Source: an uncultured Oscillospiraceae bacterium
GTDB taxonomy: Bacteria; Bacillota_A; Clostridia; Oscillospirales; Oscillospiraceae
Length of the DNA stretch: 16,444 nt
Direction of reading: 5' to 3'
Assembly (NCBI GenBank): GCA_910579155.1
Contig: CAJTTS010000074.1
Span: forward strand, 1 to 16,444
The notes beneath the pieces were generated by a model that worked only from the letters and a program-made list of their open reading frames with translations, searched no databases and was not told the origin of the DNA. Positions 7,508 through 14,354 of the stretch are shown here, in pieces; within the stretch, counting starts at the first letter, position 1, and every line of letters begins with the position of its first letter. A program made the translations under genes and the position numbers.

Positions 7508-8182
7508 TCAGCCGTAAATTCTACAGGCGGCGTATTTTGAAAAGGCGCAGGTGTGCCGCCCCTCCAACTGAACAATGTCCCGGATGACGCCGGGGAGAAA
7601 GGCGTCCCACTTCACCTCCAGGATGACGGGCGAGCCGGGGAGGGGGATGGTGGGACAGCCCGGGTTCAAAAAGTCCGAGCACCCTATCCCCGCGCGGATG
7701 TCATAATCCAAAGTCACCCGCACATTCCCCGCCGGGTAGACGAAGGGTTCCCGGACATAGTCCACAATGGCGCGGGGCCGCAGCCCCTGGGAGCGCGCCT
7801 TGCTGTACAGTTCTTGCACCAGGGGTCGCCCGCTGGCGGGCATCCAATCCAGCCTGCCGTCCACGATGGCCTGGGCCTCCGCAACGGCGAGCGGGGCCGT
7901 GGACTTGGTGCCCAGTCCATTTACCTTACGCTTTTTTTCTAAGTGGATCACGGACGGGTCGCCATTGTAGTACCGGATGCGGAACTTTTCTCTCCGGTCC
8001 ACGCCGTCCAGCTTCTCCCGCAGGGCCTTGTCGGCCAGGTTGTCGAAGTACAGGCTCCGGATGAAATAACGCCCGTCCGCGGCGTGCCCATCCACCCGGC
8101 ACACCGCCCCTAGCCGCGCCCGGAGGGCCATATGGTCGGAGGGGCTGATCTCGTGCTTCCACTCGTGACGGAAGCGGGGCAT
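7508..8182 (-). CDS. VTC-domain polyphosphate polymerase family protein
   Basis: This 224-residue soluble protein is nearly all VTC catalytic domain, a tunnel-shaped fold of the CYTH/TTM type that in yeast Vtc4 makes polyphosphate from ATP. The expected basic and acidic tunnel residues are present: WKHEI (K9), IRSLYFDN (R42), FRIRYYN (R68, R70), LEKKRK (E82, K84, K86), TKST (K93), PRAIVDYVRE (R137, R144), LEVKWD (E189, K191) and FSKY (K216). It therefore looks catalytically competent. An in-frame start nine codons upstream exists, but I chose the ATG at 8182 because AAAGGA lies 9 bases before it. It is the first gene of an operon with DUF4956 and CotH-family genes. The reaction is inferred from the family and not shown for this protein. 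Confidence 0.85.
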   Translation of the reverse strand: MPRFRHEWKHEISPSDHMALRARLGAVCRVDGHAADGRYFIRSLYFDNLADKALREKLDGVDRREKFRIRYYNGDPSVIHLEKKRKVNGLGTKSTAPLAVAEAQAIVDGRLDWMPASGRPLVQELYSKARSQGLRPRAIVDYVREPFVYPAGNVRVTLDYDIRAGIGCSDFLNPGCPTIPLPGSPVILEVKWDAFLPGVIRDIVQLEGRHTCAFSKYAACRIYG

Positions 8183-8214
8183 ATGCTCACGTCCTTTCGC
8201 TGCGTTCAACCGAT

Positions 8215-8257
8215 GATATAGTCAAACAATTTGAAAAATGGCAAAGCTGTTTTTCAA
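8215..8257 (-). promoter_or_regulatory. Candidate promoter of the VTC-DUF4956-CotH operon
   Basis: On the minus strand TTGCCA (8239-8244) and TATATC (8215-8220) are spaced by 18 bases, ahead of the VTC start at 8182. A perfect 8-bp inverted repeat, TTGAAAAA at 8231-8238 and TTTTTCAA at 8250-8257, covers the spacer and -35 and could be an operator. Both calls rest on pattern only. Confidence 0.45.
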
Positions 8258-8361
8258 GCGGTTTGGTTATATCACGTTGCGCTGAACCCATGCTGAAAAA
8301 CGGGAGGCAAAATGTAAAACTTTTTTGAACACGTCCGGGGAATTCTGGGTTGTACTTCCTG

Positions 8362-8390
8362 TTGCAATTCTACCTGTTTTGGTATATAAT
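8362..8390 (+). promoter_or_regulatory. Sigma-A type promoter of the chemoreceptor gene
   Basis: TTGCAA (8362-8367) and a perfect TATAAT (8385-8390) are separated by 17 bases. The predicted start of transcription near 8397 leaves a leader of about 105 bases before the chemoreceptor ATG at 8502. Confidence 0.75.
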
Positions 8391-8396
8391 GAAAAA

Positions 8397-8501
8397 AAGC
8401 CGCAACCGTGCGGGCGGAGCCGTTTATCGAGGTGATAAACGACTCTTGCACTTGTCCTAATAAGCTCTCCTGAAAAAATTTGTGGAGGAGGACCTATAAC
8501 C
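8397..8501 (+). promoter_or_regulatory. Structured 5' leader of the chemoreceptor mRNA
   Basis: The leader holds a hairpin of CGTTTATC (8421-8428) with GATAAACG (8434-8441), loop GAGGT. It is extended by GAG/CTC (8417-8419, 8443-8445) and an outer GTGC/GCAC pairing (8408-8411, 8448-8451). Further on, CTCC at 8467-8470 can pair with GGAG at 8484-8487 in the ribosome site GGAGGAGG (8484-8491), so the site could be masked. It matches no riboswitch class that I can recognise with confidence. Confidence 0.35.
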
Positions 8502-10175
8502 ATGGGTACCAGTATCAAACGATCGGTCATGATCCGCGTCATCTGCGCTTTGGTCGCCGTGCTGCTGTTCAGCGGCGTGACCACAGCCAACATCTTGCGC
8601 ATCGAGGGCGCCCAAAAGAACAATGTCAAAGCCATCGCCATGCTGAATCAGGTGCAGCAGGCGGAGGTGGCCCACTACAAGTGGTCCGCCAACCTGAGCA
8701 ACGCCCTCTACTCCGGCATGGAATTCACCGGCAGCATGGACCATACCAGTTGCGTGCTGGGCAAATGGCTGTACAGCGACATGGACTTGCAGGATGACGA
8801 GGTGGAGCGGCTGCGCGCTCAGATCGAGCCGCTGCACAAGGAACTCCATGCCTCCGCCCAAACCGTCCTGGACATGTATGAGAACAGCCACGCCAGGGCC
8901 CAGCAGTATTATGTGGAGACCATCCAGGCCAACCTCACCACTCTAGTGGGGCTGCTGGACCAGGTGGTGGACCGGGGCGAGACCCTTACGGATACATACA
9001 CCACCAGCATGAACAATACCATTGCCCTCATGCACGGCTCCACCATCGTGTGCCTTGTGCTCAACCTGGTGGCTCTGATCAGCCTCGTGACCTACGTGCT
9101 GAAATATGTCGTCAAGCCCCTGCTGCTTGTTACGGACAACGTCCAGCCCCTTCAGGAGGGCAGGCTGGCCCTTAATATCGAGTACACCTCCAAGAACGAG
9201 CTGGGCCAACTGGCCCGGACGCTGGAGGACTCCATGGGCCGGGTCCACGAATATGTGGACGACATCAACCGGATCATGGGCGAGCTGGCCCAGGGCAATT
9301 TCGACGTGACCACTTCCGTCCCCTACATCGGCGACTTCCGGTCCATTGAGGAGTCGCTGAACAGGTTCACCACCGCCCTGTCCCAGGCCATGGACAACAT
9401 CAACCAGGCGGAGAACCGGGTGAGCAGCCATGCCGAGCAGCTCTCCAGCGGGGCCCAGGCCCTGGCCCAGGGGGCCACGGAGCAGGCCAGCGCGGTGCAG
9501 GAGTTGTACGCCACGGTAGACGATTTGTCCAAGAGCGCCGGGCGCAACGCCAAGGCTGCCTCCGACGCGCAGGACAACGCCCGGCTCACCAGCCAGCAGG
9601 TGTCCCTGAGCAGCGAACAGATGGAGGAGATGGTGTCCGCCATGGCGGATATCGCCGACGCGTCCGAGCAGATCGGTCGGATCATTGCCACCATCGAGGA
9701 CATCGCCTTCCAGACCAACATCCTGGCCTTGAACGCGGCCGTAGAGGCCGCACGGGCGGGATCCGCCGGCAAGGGCTTCGCCGTGGTGGCCGACGAGGTG
9801 CGCAGCCTGGCCTCCAAGTCGGACGAGGCGGCCAAAGCCACCAAGGGCCTGATCGAGAACTCCGTCCAGGCCACCCACCGGGGCAGCCGGATCGTGGGCG
9901 AGGTGTCTGATTCGCTGAAGAAGGCGCTGGAACTGGTGATGCAGTCCAACACTGCCATCAGCGGCATCACCGACGCCATCGCCCAGGAGGCGGAGTCCCT
10001 GTCCCAGGTGTCCGAGGGCATCGGGCAGATATCCTCCGTGGTCCAGACCAACTCTGCCAGCAGCGAGGAGTCCGCCGCTGTGAGCACGGAGCTGTTCGAT
10101 CAGGTCCACGTCCTGGAGGATCAGACCAAGCGTTTCCGGTTGAAGAATGTCCGGAGCCAGTACGCCGGAAGATAA
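8502..10175 (+). CDS. Methyl-accepting chemotaxis protein with extracytoplasmic CZB-type zinc-binding signature
   Basis: This 557-residue transmembrane chemoreceptor controls CheA kinase activity. TM1 lies at ~9-30, the ligand domain at ~31-178, TM2 at ~179-202, a HAMP region at ~203-255 and a long signalling coiled coil to the end. The signalling tip [20 protein letters not shown] (~401-420) followed by [15 protein letters not shown] is canonical. The ligand domain carries the CZB pattern HxxW (H58, W61), CxLGKW (C84 to W89) and HxxxH (H112, H116), which binds zinc through three His and one Cys in known proteins. Here it falls between the two membrane helices instead of at the usual cytosolic C-terminus. 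No C-terminal CheR-tether pentapeptide is seen. It is monocistronic, with its own promoter and terminator; other chemotaxis genes are not in the window. Confidence 0.92.
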   Translation: MGTSIKRSVMIRVICALVAVLLFSGVTTANILRIEGAQKNNVKAIAMLNQVQQAEVAHYKWSANLSNALYSGMEFTGSMDHTSCVLGKWLYSDMDLQDDEVERLRAQIEPLHKELHASAQTVLDMYENSHARAQQYYVETIQANLTTLVGLLDQVVDRGETLTDTYTTSMNNTIALMHGSTIVCLVLNLVALISLVTYVLKYVVKPLLLVTDNVQPLQEGRLALNIEYTSKNELGQLARTLEDSMGRVHEYVDDINRIMGELAQGNFDVTTSVPYIGDFRSIEESLNRFTTALSQAMDNINQAENRVSSHAEQLSSGAQALAQGATEQASAVQELYATVDDLSKSAGRNAKAASDAQDNARLTSQQVSLSSEQMEEMVSAMADIADASEQIGRIIATIEDIAFQTNILALNAAVEAARAGSAGKGFAVVADEVRSLASKSDEAAKATKGLIENSVQATHRGSRIVGEVSDSLKKALELVMQSNTAISGITDAIAQEAESLSQVSEGIGQISSVVQTNSASSEESAAVSTELFDQVHVLEDQTKRFRLKNVRSQYAGR

Positions 10176-10181
10176 TGCGAA

Positions 10182-10218
10182 AAAAAGAGCGGCTTTGCCA
10201 CGCAAAGCCGCTCTTTTT
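10182..10218 (+). terminator. Intrinsic terminator of the chemoreceptor gene
   Basis: A 16-bp stem (10182-10197 with 10203-10218, loop CCACG) starts 7 bases after the stop codon. Its GC core is flanked by an A-run and a T-run, typical of factor-independent termination. Confidence 0.92.
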
Positions 10219-10229
10219 GCATGTTCCCC

Positions 10230-10258
10230 TTGACAGACCGCCCCGGCTCCGCTAAAAT
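10230..10258 (+). promoter_or_regulatory. Near-consensus promoter of the ECF S component unit
   Basis: A perfect TTGACA (10230-10235) and TAAAAT (10253-10258) are spaced by exactly 17 bases. The promoter starts only 11 bases past the preceding terminator. The predicted transcript begins near 10265, which gives a ~160-base leader before the ATG at 10426. Confidence 0.82.
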
Positions 10259-10264
10259 AGGAAA

Positions 10265-10425
10265 TGTAAAGAGCGGCGGGAAGCCGCCCCAGGGTGCCGA
10301 AGCGCCCGTACCCCCGCACGGCCCCGACGCTTGATTGGTGTACCATGAAGGTACGCGCTTCCTCCGGGAGGAAGCGCGTACTTTTTGTATATCGGGTCCG
10401 GATCAGTTTTTAGGAGGTATTTCCC
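10265..10425 (+). promoter_or_regulatory. Attenuator leader (candidate riboswitch) of the ECF S component gene
   Basis: The leader contains small GC-rich hairpins, for example GGGTGC CGAA GCGCCC at 10292-10307, and then a terminator at 10351-10386. The segment 10299-10312 (GAAGCGC, two C's, GTACC) can pair with GGTACGCGCTTC at 10350-10361, the left arm of the terminator. A second alternative is GTACC at 10340-10344 with GGTAC at 10350-10354. These pairings and the terminator exclude each other, as in transcription attenuation. No known riboswitch consensus (THF, TPP, FMN, cobalamin, T-box, preQ1) is recognisable by eye. RBS TAGGAGG lies before the ATG. Confidence 0.55.
10351..10386 (+). terminator. 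Leader terminator upstream of the ECF S component gene
   Basis: A perfect 13-bp GC-rich stem (10351-10363 with 10369-10381, loop CCGGG) is directly followed by TTTTT. It lies 39 bases before the start codon and downstream of a strong promoter, so it must be read through for the gene to be expressed. Confidence 0.85.
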
Positions 10426-10986
10426 ATGTCATCTGTCAAAAAAATGACCATTTGCGCCATCTGCGTGGCGCTGTGCGCCGTGCTGCCCCCGGTGTTTCAC
10501 ATGCTGGCCCTGGGCAGCGTTCTGTCCCCGATGCATATTCCCGTTCTGCTGTGCGGGCTGGTCTGCGGCTGGCCCTACGGCCTGTTTTGCGGCGTGGCCG
10601 GGCCGCTGGTGGCCCATCTGGTTAACGGCCAACCCGGCGCCGCCATGCTGGTGTCCATGATCCCCGAGCTGATGGCGTATGGCCTGGCCTGCGGCCTGCT
10701 GATGAAGCAGATCCGCACCGGGAACTCCTACGCTGATATCTACTGTTCCCTGGCGCCCGCCATGCTGCTGGGCCGGGTGGTGGGCGGCGTGGCCCGCACC
10801 CTGTTTCTGATGGGCGACGGTGAGTCCTACACCTTGGCCATGTGGGCGGGGGCCTATCTGGTCCAGGCTATCCCGGGAATCATTTTGCACCTGGTCCTGG
10901 TGCCCGCCCTGGTGCTGGCGCTGACAAAGGCCAGGCTGGTGCCTGCCCGCTATACCCGGCAGGCGATGGAGGAGGGGGCGGCGTAA
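10426..10986 (+). CDS. ECF transporter S component, substrate unknown
   Basis: This 186-residue, very hydrophobic protein has about five to six membrane helices, as expected for the substrate-binding (S) subunit of an energy-coupling-factor importer. Such subunits capture a vitamin or related small molecule and share an EcfA/EcfT energy module encoded elsewhere; none is in this window. The N-terminus MTICAICVALCAVLPPVF and the segment LSPMHIPVLLCGLVCGWPYG with GVAGPLVAHLV fit the ECF-S fold. I do not recognise a substrate-specific signature for riboflavin, thiamine, biotin or folate. It follows an attenuator leader and precedes a kinase-like gene by 32 bases. Import followed by phosphorylation of a metabolite is the natural reading, as inference. 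Confidence 0.8.
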   Translation: MSSVKKMTICAICVALCAVLPPVFHMLALGSVLSPMHIPVLLCGLVCGWPYGLFCGVAGPLVAHLVNGQPGAAMLVSMIPELMAYGLACGLLMKQIRTGNSYADIYCSLAPAMLLGRVVGGVARTLFLMGDGESYTLAMWAGAYLVQAIPGIILHLVLVPALVLALTKARLVPARYTRQAMEEGAA

Positions 10987-11018
10987 GGTTCGCCCCACAG
11001 AAAACTGGAGGGAACGCC

Positions 11019-12080
11019 ATGGATGAAACGCTGCGGGAGACGCTGACGGCCCATGCCGGAAGATATCCGGCCATGGAGCCCCGGGACGCGGTGAAGCTGA
11101 TCTACCAAAATGAATTTGGCGGCGGCCACCTTATCGCCGACCCGGCCGGGAGCTTGGCCCGCCTCCGGGCGGAGTATGCCGACGCGCCTCGCGACCCCGG
11201 CGCGCCTCTGGCGGAGGACATCGGGAACGGCATGGTGCGCGTCCATTTGGGCGGGCTGGACCGCTTGGAGTACCCGTTGGAGGCGCTGAACCGGGACTTT
11301 GCGCGCTCGGCAGCGCTCCACCGGGGCGGTATGGACGGGTTTCTGAAAAAGCTGGATATTCTGCGGACGGTGACGGGGGAGGGGGTCTTCGGCTTCTCCC
11401 TCCGGGAGCTGGAGGAGTATCTGCGGTCCTACGTTGCGGACCGGTGCCCCGCCGTCTCTCACAGCGGGGCATACCGGGCGGCCTACCGCCCCGCCTACCG
11501 GGTGGTGCTGCGCTCCGTCTGCCTGCCTCTGCTGGTGGAGGAGGTCAAGGCCCTCAGCCAAAAACAGGACCGGGTCATCATCGCCCTGGACGGGCGTTGC
11601 GCCTCGGGCAAGACCACCCTGTCGGCGCGGTTGAGCAAGCGGTACGGCTGGAGTGTGATCCACATGGACCACTTCTTCCTCCGCCCCGAGCAGCGCAGTC
11701 CCGAGCGGTATGCCCAGCCCGGCGGCAACGTGGACCGCGAGCGCTTTCTGGAGGAAGCGCTGCTCCCCCTGCGAGCGGGGGAGAGGCCGGTATACCGGCC
11801 CTTTGACTGCCACACCCAATCCCTGCTAGCCCCTGTCCCCTTTGACCCAGGCCCGGTGGTGCTGGTGGAGGGCAGCTACGCCTGCCACCCGGCGCTGCAG
11901 GAGCAATACGACCTGCGGGCCTTCCTCACCGTAGACCCGGCGGTGCAGATGGAGCGCATTACCGCCCGGGAAGGGGAGGACTACGCCCAAGTGTTCCGGG
12001 AGAAGTGGATTCCCCTGGAGGAACGGTATTTCTCCGCCTGTGAGGTGGAGCGCCGGTGCGATTACCGGCTGGAAGGATGA
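11019..12080 (+). CDS. Two-domain protein with C-terminal uridine-kinase-like P-loop kinase
   Basis: This 353-residue cytosolic protein has two parts. Residues ~1-165 form a domain I do not recognise functionally, with AVKLIYQNEFGGGHLI and a Tyr-rich linker YRAAYRPAYRVV (~152-163). Residues ~185-350 are a P-loop kinase of the uridine kinase/phosphoribulokinase type: Walker A GRCASGKTT (192-200), HMDHFF (D217) as the likely catalytic acid region, RPFDCHTQ, VVLVEGSYACH, and an Arg-rich lid MERITAREG. The start at 11019 was chosen because GGAGGGAA precedes it; the open frame runs further upstream but overlaps the S-component gene. Cotranscription with an ECF S component suggests that it phosphorylates the imported compound (a nucleoside or vitamin precursor), but this is inference. 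Confidence 0.75.
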   Translation: MDETLRETLTAHAGRYPAMEPRDAVKLIYQNEFGGGHLIADPAGSLARLRAEYADAPRDPGAPLAEDIGNGMVRVHLGGLDRLEYPLEALNRDFARSAALHRGGMDGFLKKLDILRTVTGEGVFGFSLRELEEYLRSYVADRCPAVSHSGAYRAAYRPAYRVVLRSVCLPLLVEEVKALSQKQDRVIIALDGRCASGKTTLSARLSKRYGWSVIHMDHFFLRPEQRSPERYAQPGGNVDRERFLEEALLPLRAGERPVYRPFDCHTQSLLAPVPFDPGPVVLVEGSYACHPALQEQYDLRAFLTVDPAVQMERITAREGEDYAQVFREKWIPLEERYFSACEVERRCDYRLEG

Positions 12081-12084
12081 AGAG

Positions 12085-12115
12085 GGCCCGTCTGCCTGAC
12101 AGACGGGCCTTTTTT
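12085..12115. terminator. Intrinsic terminator after the kinase gene
   Basis: A 10-bp GC-rich stem (12085-12094 with 12100-12109, loop CCTGA) is followed by six T's. It lies 5 bases past the stop of the kinase gene and runs into the stop codon of the convergent HAD gene, so it may also serve that gene. Confidence 0.88.
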
Positions 12116-12878
12116 ACAGGGTGCGGAGGATGTCCGCCACATTGGCGCAGTGGTTGGGGAAGCGTTCCTTCAACTCCGGGGCGGCGTTCTCCATGATCCA
12201 GGGCCGGCCGGCGATGGACAGCATGGATACGTCGTTGAAGTTGTCTCCGAAGGCCATCACCTGGTCCAGCCCCACGCCCAGGGCGGCGCACAGCTTGGTC
12301 AGGCCTGTCCCCTTATCCGCCAGGGTGAAGTCCAGCCATTCCTCGCCCGCCACGGCGGCGTGGAATACCCCGGCCCACCGGGTCAGCGCGCGCTCCGCCT
12401 CCCGAGTGCCCTGGGGACAGAAAGCGGACACCTTCACGATGTCCTCGGGCACCTCCTCCAGGCGGGACAGGAGGACGACGTTGTTGCCCTTTCCCTCCAT
12501 CACCGGGAGGATTTCCCCGCCCTTGGGGCACAGGTAACTGGTGTTCGTCCCGGATATGAGCACCTCAAAGGCGGGATGGGCGTGGATATCCCGGCACAGG
12601 GCCAGGGCCTGCTCCCGTTCCATTACCGTCTTGCCCAGCACCGGGCCGGGAGAGCCGGGGCCGAACACCACCGCCCCGTTCTCGCACAAAAAGGGGACCT
12701 GGTCCGCCACCGGGACGAACAGGCGGCGCAAGCTGGTGTATTGCCGCCCGCTGGCGGGACAGAACAGGATACCCTTGCGCTCCAGGCGGTGGATTTCCTC
12801 AAATAGTTCAGACGGTATGTCCGTCTCCCCGTAGGGGAGCAGGGTGCCGTCGATGTCGCTGGCGATGAGCCGGATCAT
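12114..12878 (-). CDS. Cof-type HAD-superfamily phosphatase
   Basis: This 254-residue cytosolic HAD hydrolase of the Cof/YidA type (IIB cap) has a likely role in dephosphorylating sugar phosphates, nucleotides or flavin mononucleotide. The four HAD motifs are clear: IASDIDGTLL with nucleophile Asp near the N-terminus (motif I), PASGRQYTS (motif II), the Lys in LADKGTGLTKL (motif III), and MAFGDNFNDVSML (motif IV). The cap domain lies between motifs II and III. The start ATG is preceded by AAGGAGAG. It lies tail-to-tail with the kinase gene and has its own promoter. The substrate cannot be assigned, because Cof-type enzymes are broad. Confidence 0.93.
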   Translation of the reverse strand: MIRLIASDIDGTLLPYGETDIPSELFEEIHRLERKGILFCPASGRQYTSLRRLFVPVADQVPFLCENGAVVFGPGSPGPVLGKTVMEREQALALCRDIHAHPAFEVLISGTNTSYLCPKGGEILPVMEGKGNNVVLLSRLEEVPEDIVKVSAFCPQGTREAERALTRWAGVFHAAVAGEEWLDFTLADKGTGLTKLCAALGVGLDQVMAFGDNFNDVSMLSIAGRPWIMENAAPELKERFPNHCANVADILRTL

Positions 12879-12908
12879 GCTGCCTCTCTCCTTATCGTTG
12901 CTTCCGAT

Positions 12909-12937
12909 ATTTTAACAGCGTGGGGAACCCTTGTAAA
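12909..12937 (-). promoter_or_regulatory. Promoter of the HAD phosphatase gene
   Basis: On the minus strand TTTACA (12932-12937) and TAAAAT (12909-12914) are spaced by 17 bases, about 31 bases ahead of the start codon. Confidence 0.65.
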
Positions 12938-13119
12938 GCCCTAAATGTCCGGTCCCTTTTGCCTTTTACGTTGCCGGTTTATGGCTTCGACGATTGCATA
13001 ACGCCGTTGCAATAGATATTTGTGGTCATCCCTTTTAATCAGCCAGAGAAAAAGTCCGGATTATGGGATATACCGGAGAGTATAATCAGGCCATGTACCA
13101 AAAATGGAGGGAAAGGGTC
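12938..13119. other. Gene-free, lower-GC stretch at the edge of the accessory region
   Basis: No convincing gene is seen. Base composition drops compared with the flanking HAD gene. A TATAAT at 13081-13086 has no good -35 but could serve the short open frame at 13120. The composition change suggests that this is near the boundary of inserted DNA. Confidence 0.5.
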
Positions 13120-13224
13120 ATGGCAAAGAGCAAGTGGTATCCTCTGAACGCTGAATATAGCGGATATCAACGCCCTCCTCCGGCAAGAGCGTGGCAAACG
13201 AATGACGGAACATATGCGGCGTGA
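13120..13224 (+). pseudogene. Truncated small open frame (MAKSKW...), probably the disrupted start of a gene
   Basis: A strong ribosome site (TGGAGGGAAAGG) precedes an ATG that opens a 34-codon frame beginning MAKSKWYPL. From about codon 11 onward its bases are the antisense of the integrase remnant, so only the first ~10 codons look native. It is best read as a gene whose body was lost at the junction near 13150. The TATAAT at 13081-13086 may be its former -10. Function unknown. Confidence 0.35.
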
Positions 13225-13740
13225 TATGCGTTTCCACTCCGGCCAGTTTACTGTACTTGTTAACAATGCTCCGAACCGATGGGTCGGAAAGTGGCCCGCA
13301 CCCCTGTGGCAAAAAGCAGTTCCAGCACTGCGATGTCCCGCACGACGGTGTTGCGATGCTCCTTGGTCTTTGTGTTCCTTTTAGCCTGATAAGCGCTTTC
13401 CAAAATAGACTCAATTGCAGACAGCGGGAGTGTCCTTGGCAGAATGAGCGGCGGATTCCGTTTCAGCCGAAGTCGAGAGAACGGATTTTCGTTCACCAGC
13501 CCTTCGTACTTAGGCAGGGCGCAGCCGTCCGTGGGGTTGGCTGCGATCAGCTTTTGGTCGATAGAAAAACCATAGCGGAGGAAATCACTTGGTTGATGTT
13601 CCGTGCCGCTTTGGCACTCAGCCCCTTGGGCTTGTTCTTGGACTTGCCCCACTCCACTCTGCCGCCGCTCAACAGCTTTTTGTAGAGCTTCGCCAGAGGA
13701 TCCCGCTCTGATTACGGCGTAGTAAATCCTTCCGATTTTT
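13151..13740 (-). pseudogene. Chimeric, frameshifted tyrosine recombinase/integrase pseudogene
   Basis: Three blocks in alternating frames are readable on the minus strand. From ~13702 to ~13570 there is an N-terminal SAM-like integrase region (AKLYKKLLSGGRVEW, then NKPKGLSAKAARNINQVISS). After a frame change, 13569-13310 reads QKLIAANPTDGCALPK and then passes into a different integrase type (NENPFSRLRLK, LPRTLPLSAIESIL, VRDIAVLELLFATGVR). After a second frame change with loss of about a hundred residues, 13300-13151 reads LSDPSVRSIVNKYSKLAGV and PHMFRHSFATLLPEEGVDIRYIQ, then loses homology before the HxxGH and catalytic Tyr. The first catalytic Arg region is also missing. It cannot be active. 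The block join suggests recombination between two integrase genes. Confidence 0.8.
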
Positions 13741-13882
13741 CACCGAGATGCCTTTTATTTGTTGTGATGCGTCTTGTTGATATATTTCCTCCCCAAACTA
13801 TGGAGGGGGCTTCTCCGCCAAACGGCGGACAGCAATGCCTCGGGAGAATTATTTCCCCCCTTATGCACCCATTCCATATCCC

Positions 13883-14218
13883 TTAAGGCAAACGGTTCTT
13901 ATGCCCCCATTCGCACATTGCGTCCAGGATGGGAACCAAAGACTTGCCCCGCTCCGTCAGGCTGTACTCCACCTTGGGCGGGATTTGCGGATATTCCTCC
14001 CGGTGCACCAGTTGGTCCGCCTCCAGTTCTTTCAGCGTCACACTCAGGGTCTTGTACGAGATTTCCCCGATGTACTTTTTCATCTCGTTAAAACGCACCA
14101 CACCAAATTCCATCAGCGTGTAGAGAATCGTCATCTTGTACTTTCCGTTGATGAGGGACAGGGTATAACTGAATCCCGTAGTGCCAAGGCACTCGTTGGC
14201 GATACACCGCTCGCTCAT
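13883..14218 (-). CDS. HxlR/DUF24-family transcriptional regulator
   Basis: This 111-residue winged-helix regulator of the MarR-like HxlR family has GKYKMTILYTLMEFGVVRFNEMKKYIG (helix region) followed by SYKTLSVTLKELEADQLVHREEYPQIPPKVEYSLTERGKSL, a near-canonical match. Cys5 near the N-terminus corresponds to the redox Cys of YodB/HypR-type sensors of quinones, aldehydes and disulfide stress; a second Cys lies at 10. The start ATG at 14218 was chosen because GAAGGGAAG precedes it at a good distance, although the frame is open 20 codons further. The gene is divergent from two flavodoxin-fold reductase genes, the classic arrangement for this family. It likely represses the pair until its thiol is modified; that is inference from YodB-like systems. 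Confidence 0.92.
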   Translation of the reverse strand: MSERCIANECLGTTGFSYTLSLINGKYKMTILYTLMEFGVVRFNEMKKYIGEISYKTLSVTLKELEADQLVHREEYPQIPPKVEYSLTERGKSLVPILDAMCEWGHKNRLP

Positions 14219-14238
14219 ATGTACGCTTCCCTTCGGGT

Positions 14239-14265
14239 AAGTATCGCACTTTGATGTGCGTACTT
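14239..14265. promoter_or_regulatory. Candidate HxlR operator
   Basis: An imperfect inverted repeat, AAGTATCGCAC (14239-14249) and GTGCGTACTT (14256-14265), differs by one extra base in the left arm. It touches the -35 of the flavodoxin promoter and lies in the leader of the regulator gene, a position suited to repression of both. Confidence 0.5.
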
Positions 14266-14291
14266 GCCATTTATTCAATTTATGCTAATAT
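14264..14291 (+). promoter_or_regulatory. Promoter of the flavodoxin gene pair
   Basis: TTGCCA (14264-14269) and an extended -10, TGC plus TAATAT (14286-14291), are separated by 16 bases. The -35 overlaps the candidate operator. A ribosome site GGGAGAG lies before the ATG at 14355. Confidence 0.5.
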
Positions 14292-14318
14292 GATAATGCA
14301 AGCCGTTGACAACGTCAA
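14290..14318 (-). promoter_or_regulatory. Promoter of the HxlR-family gene
   Basis: On the minus strand TTGACG (14313-14318) and TATCAT (14290-14295) have a 17-base spacer. Its -10 overlaps the -10 of the forward promoter, so the two promoters probably exclude each other. Confidence 0.5.
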
Positions 14319-14354
14319 GACGGCTGGAAAAATTTGATTGGGAGAGTATCTATC

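Noticed and set aside
8397..8501. c-di-GMP riboswitch ahead of the chemoreceptor gene
   Set aside because: Only short matches such as GCAACCG occur and in the wrong position; neither the GEMM-I nor the class II core can be built.
8943..10346. Open frame of 467 codons on the minus strand opposite the chemoreceptor
   Set aside because: Shadow of the chemoreceptor frame; low-complexity composition and no known motif.
10265..10386. T-box leader ahead of the ECF S component
   Set aside because: There is no T-box consensus or specifier hairpin; the leader is too short, and the resemblance is limited to a GGTAC piece.
10842..11018. 59-codon N-terminal extension of the kinase gene
   Set aside because: It overlaps the S-component gene in another frame, is Gly/Pro/Ala-rich, and a good ribosome site precedes the ATG at 11019.
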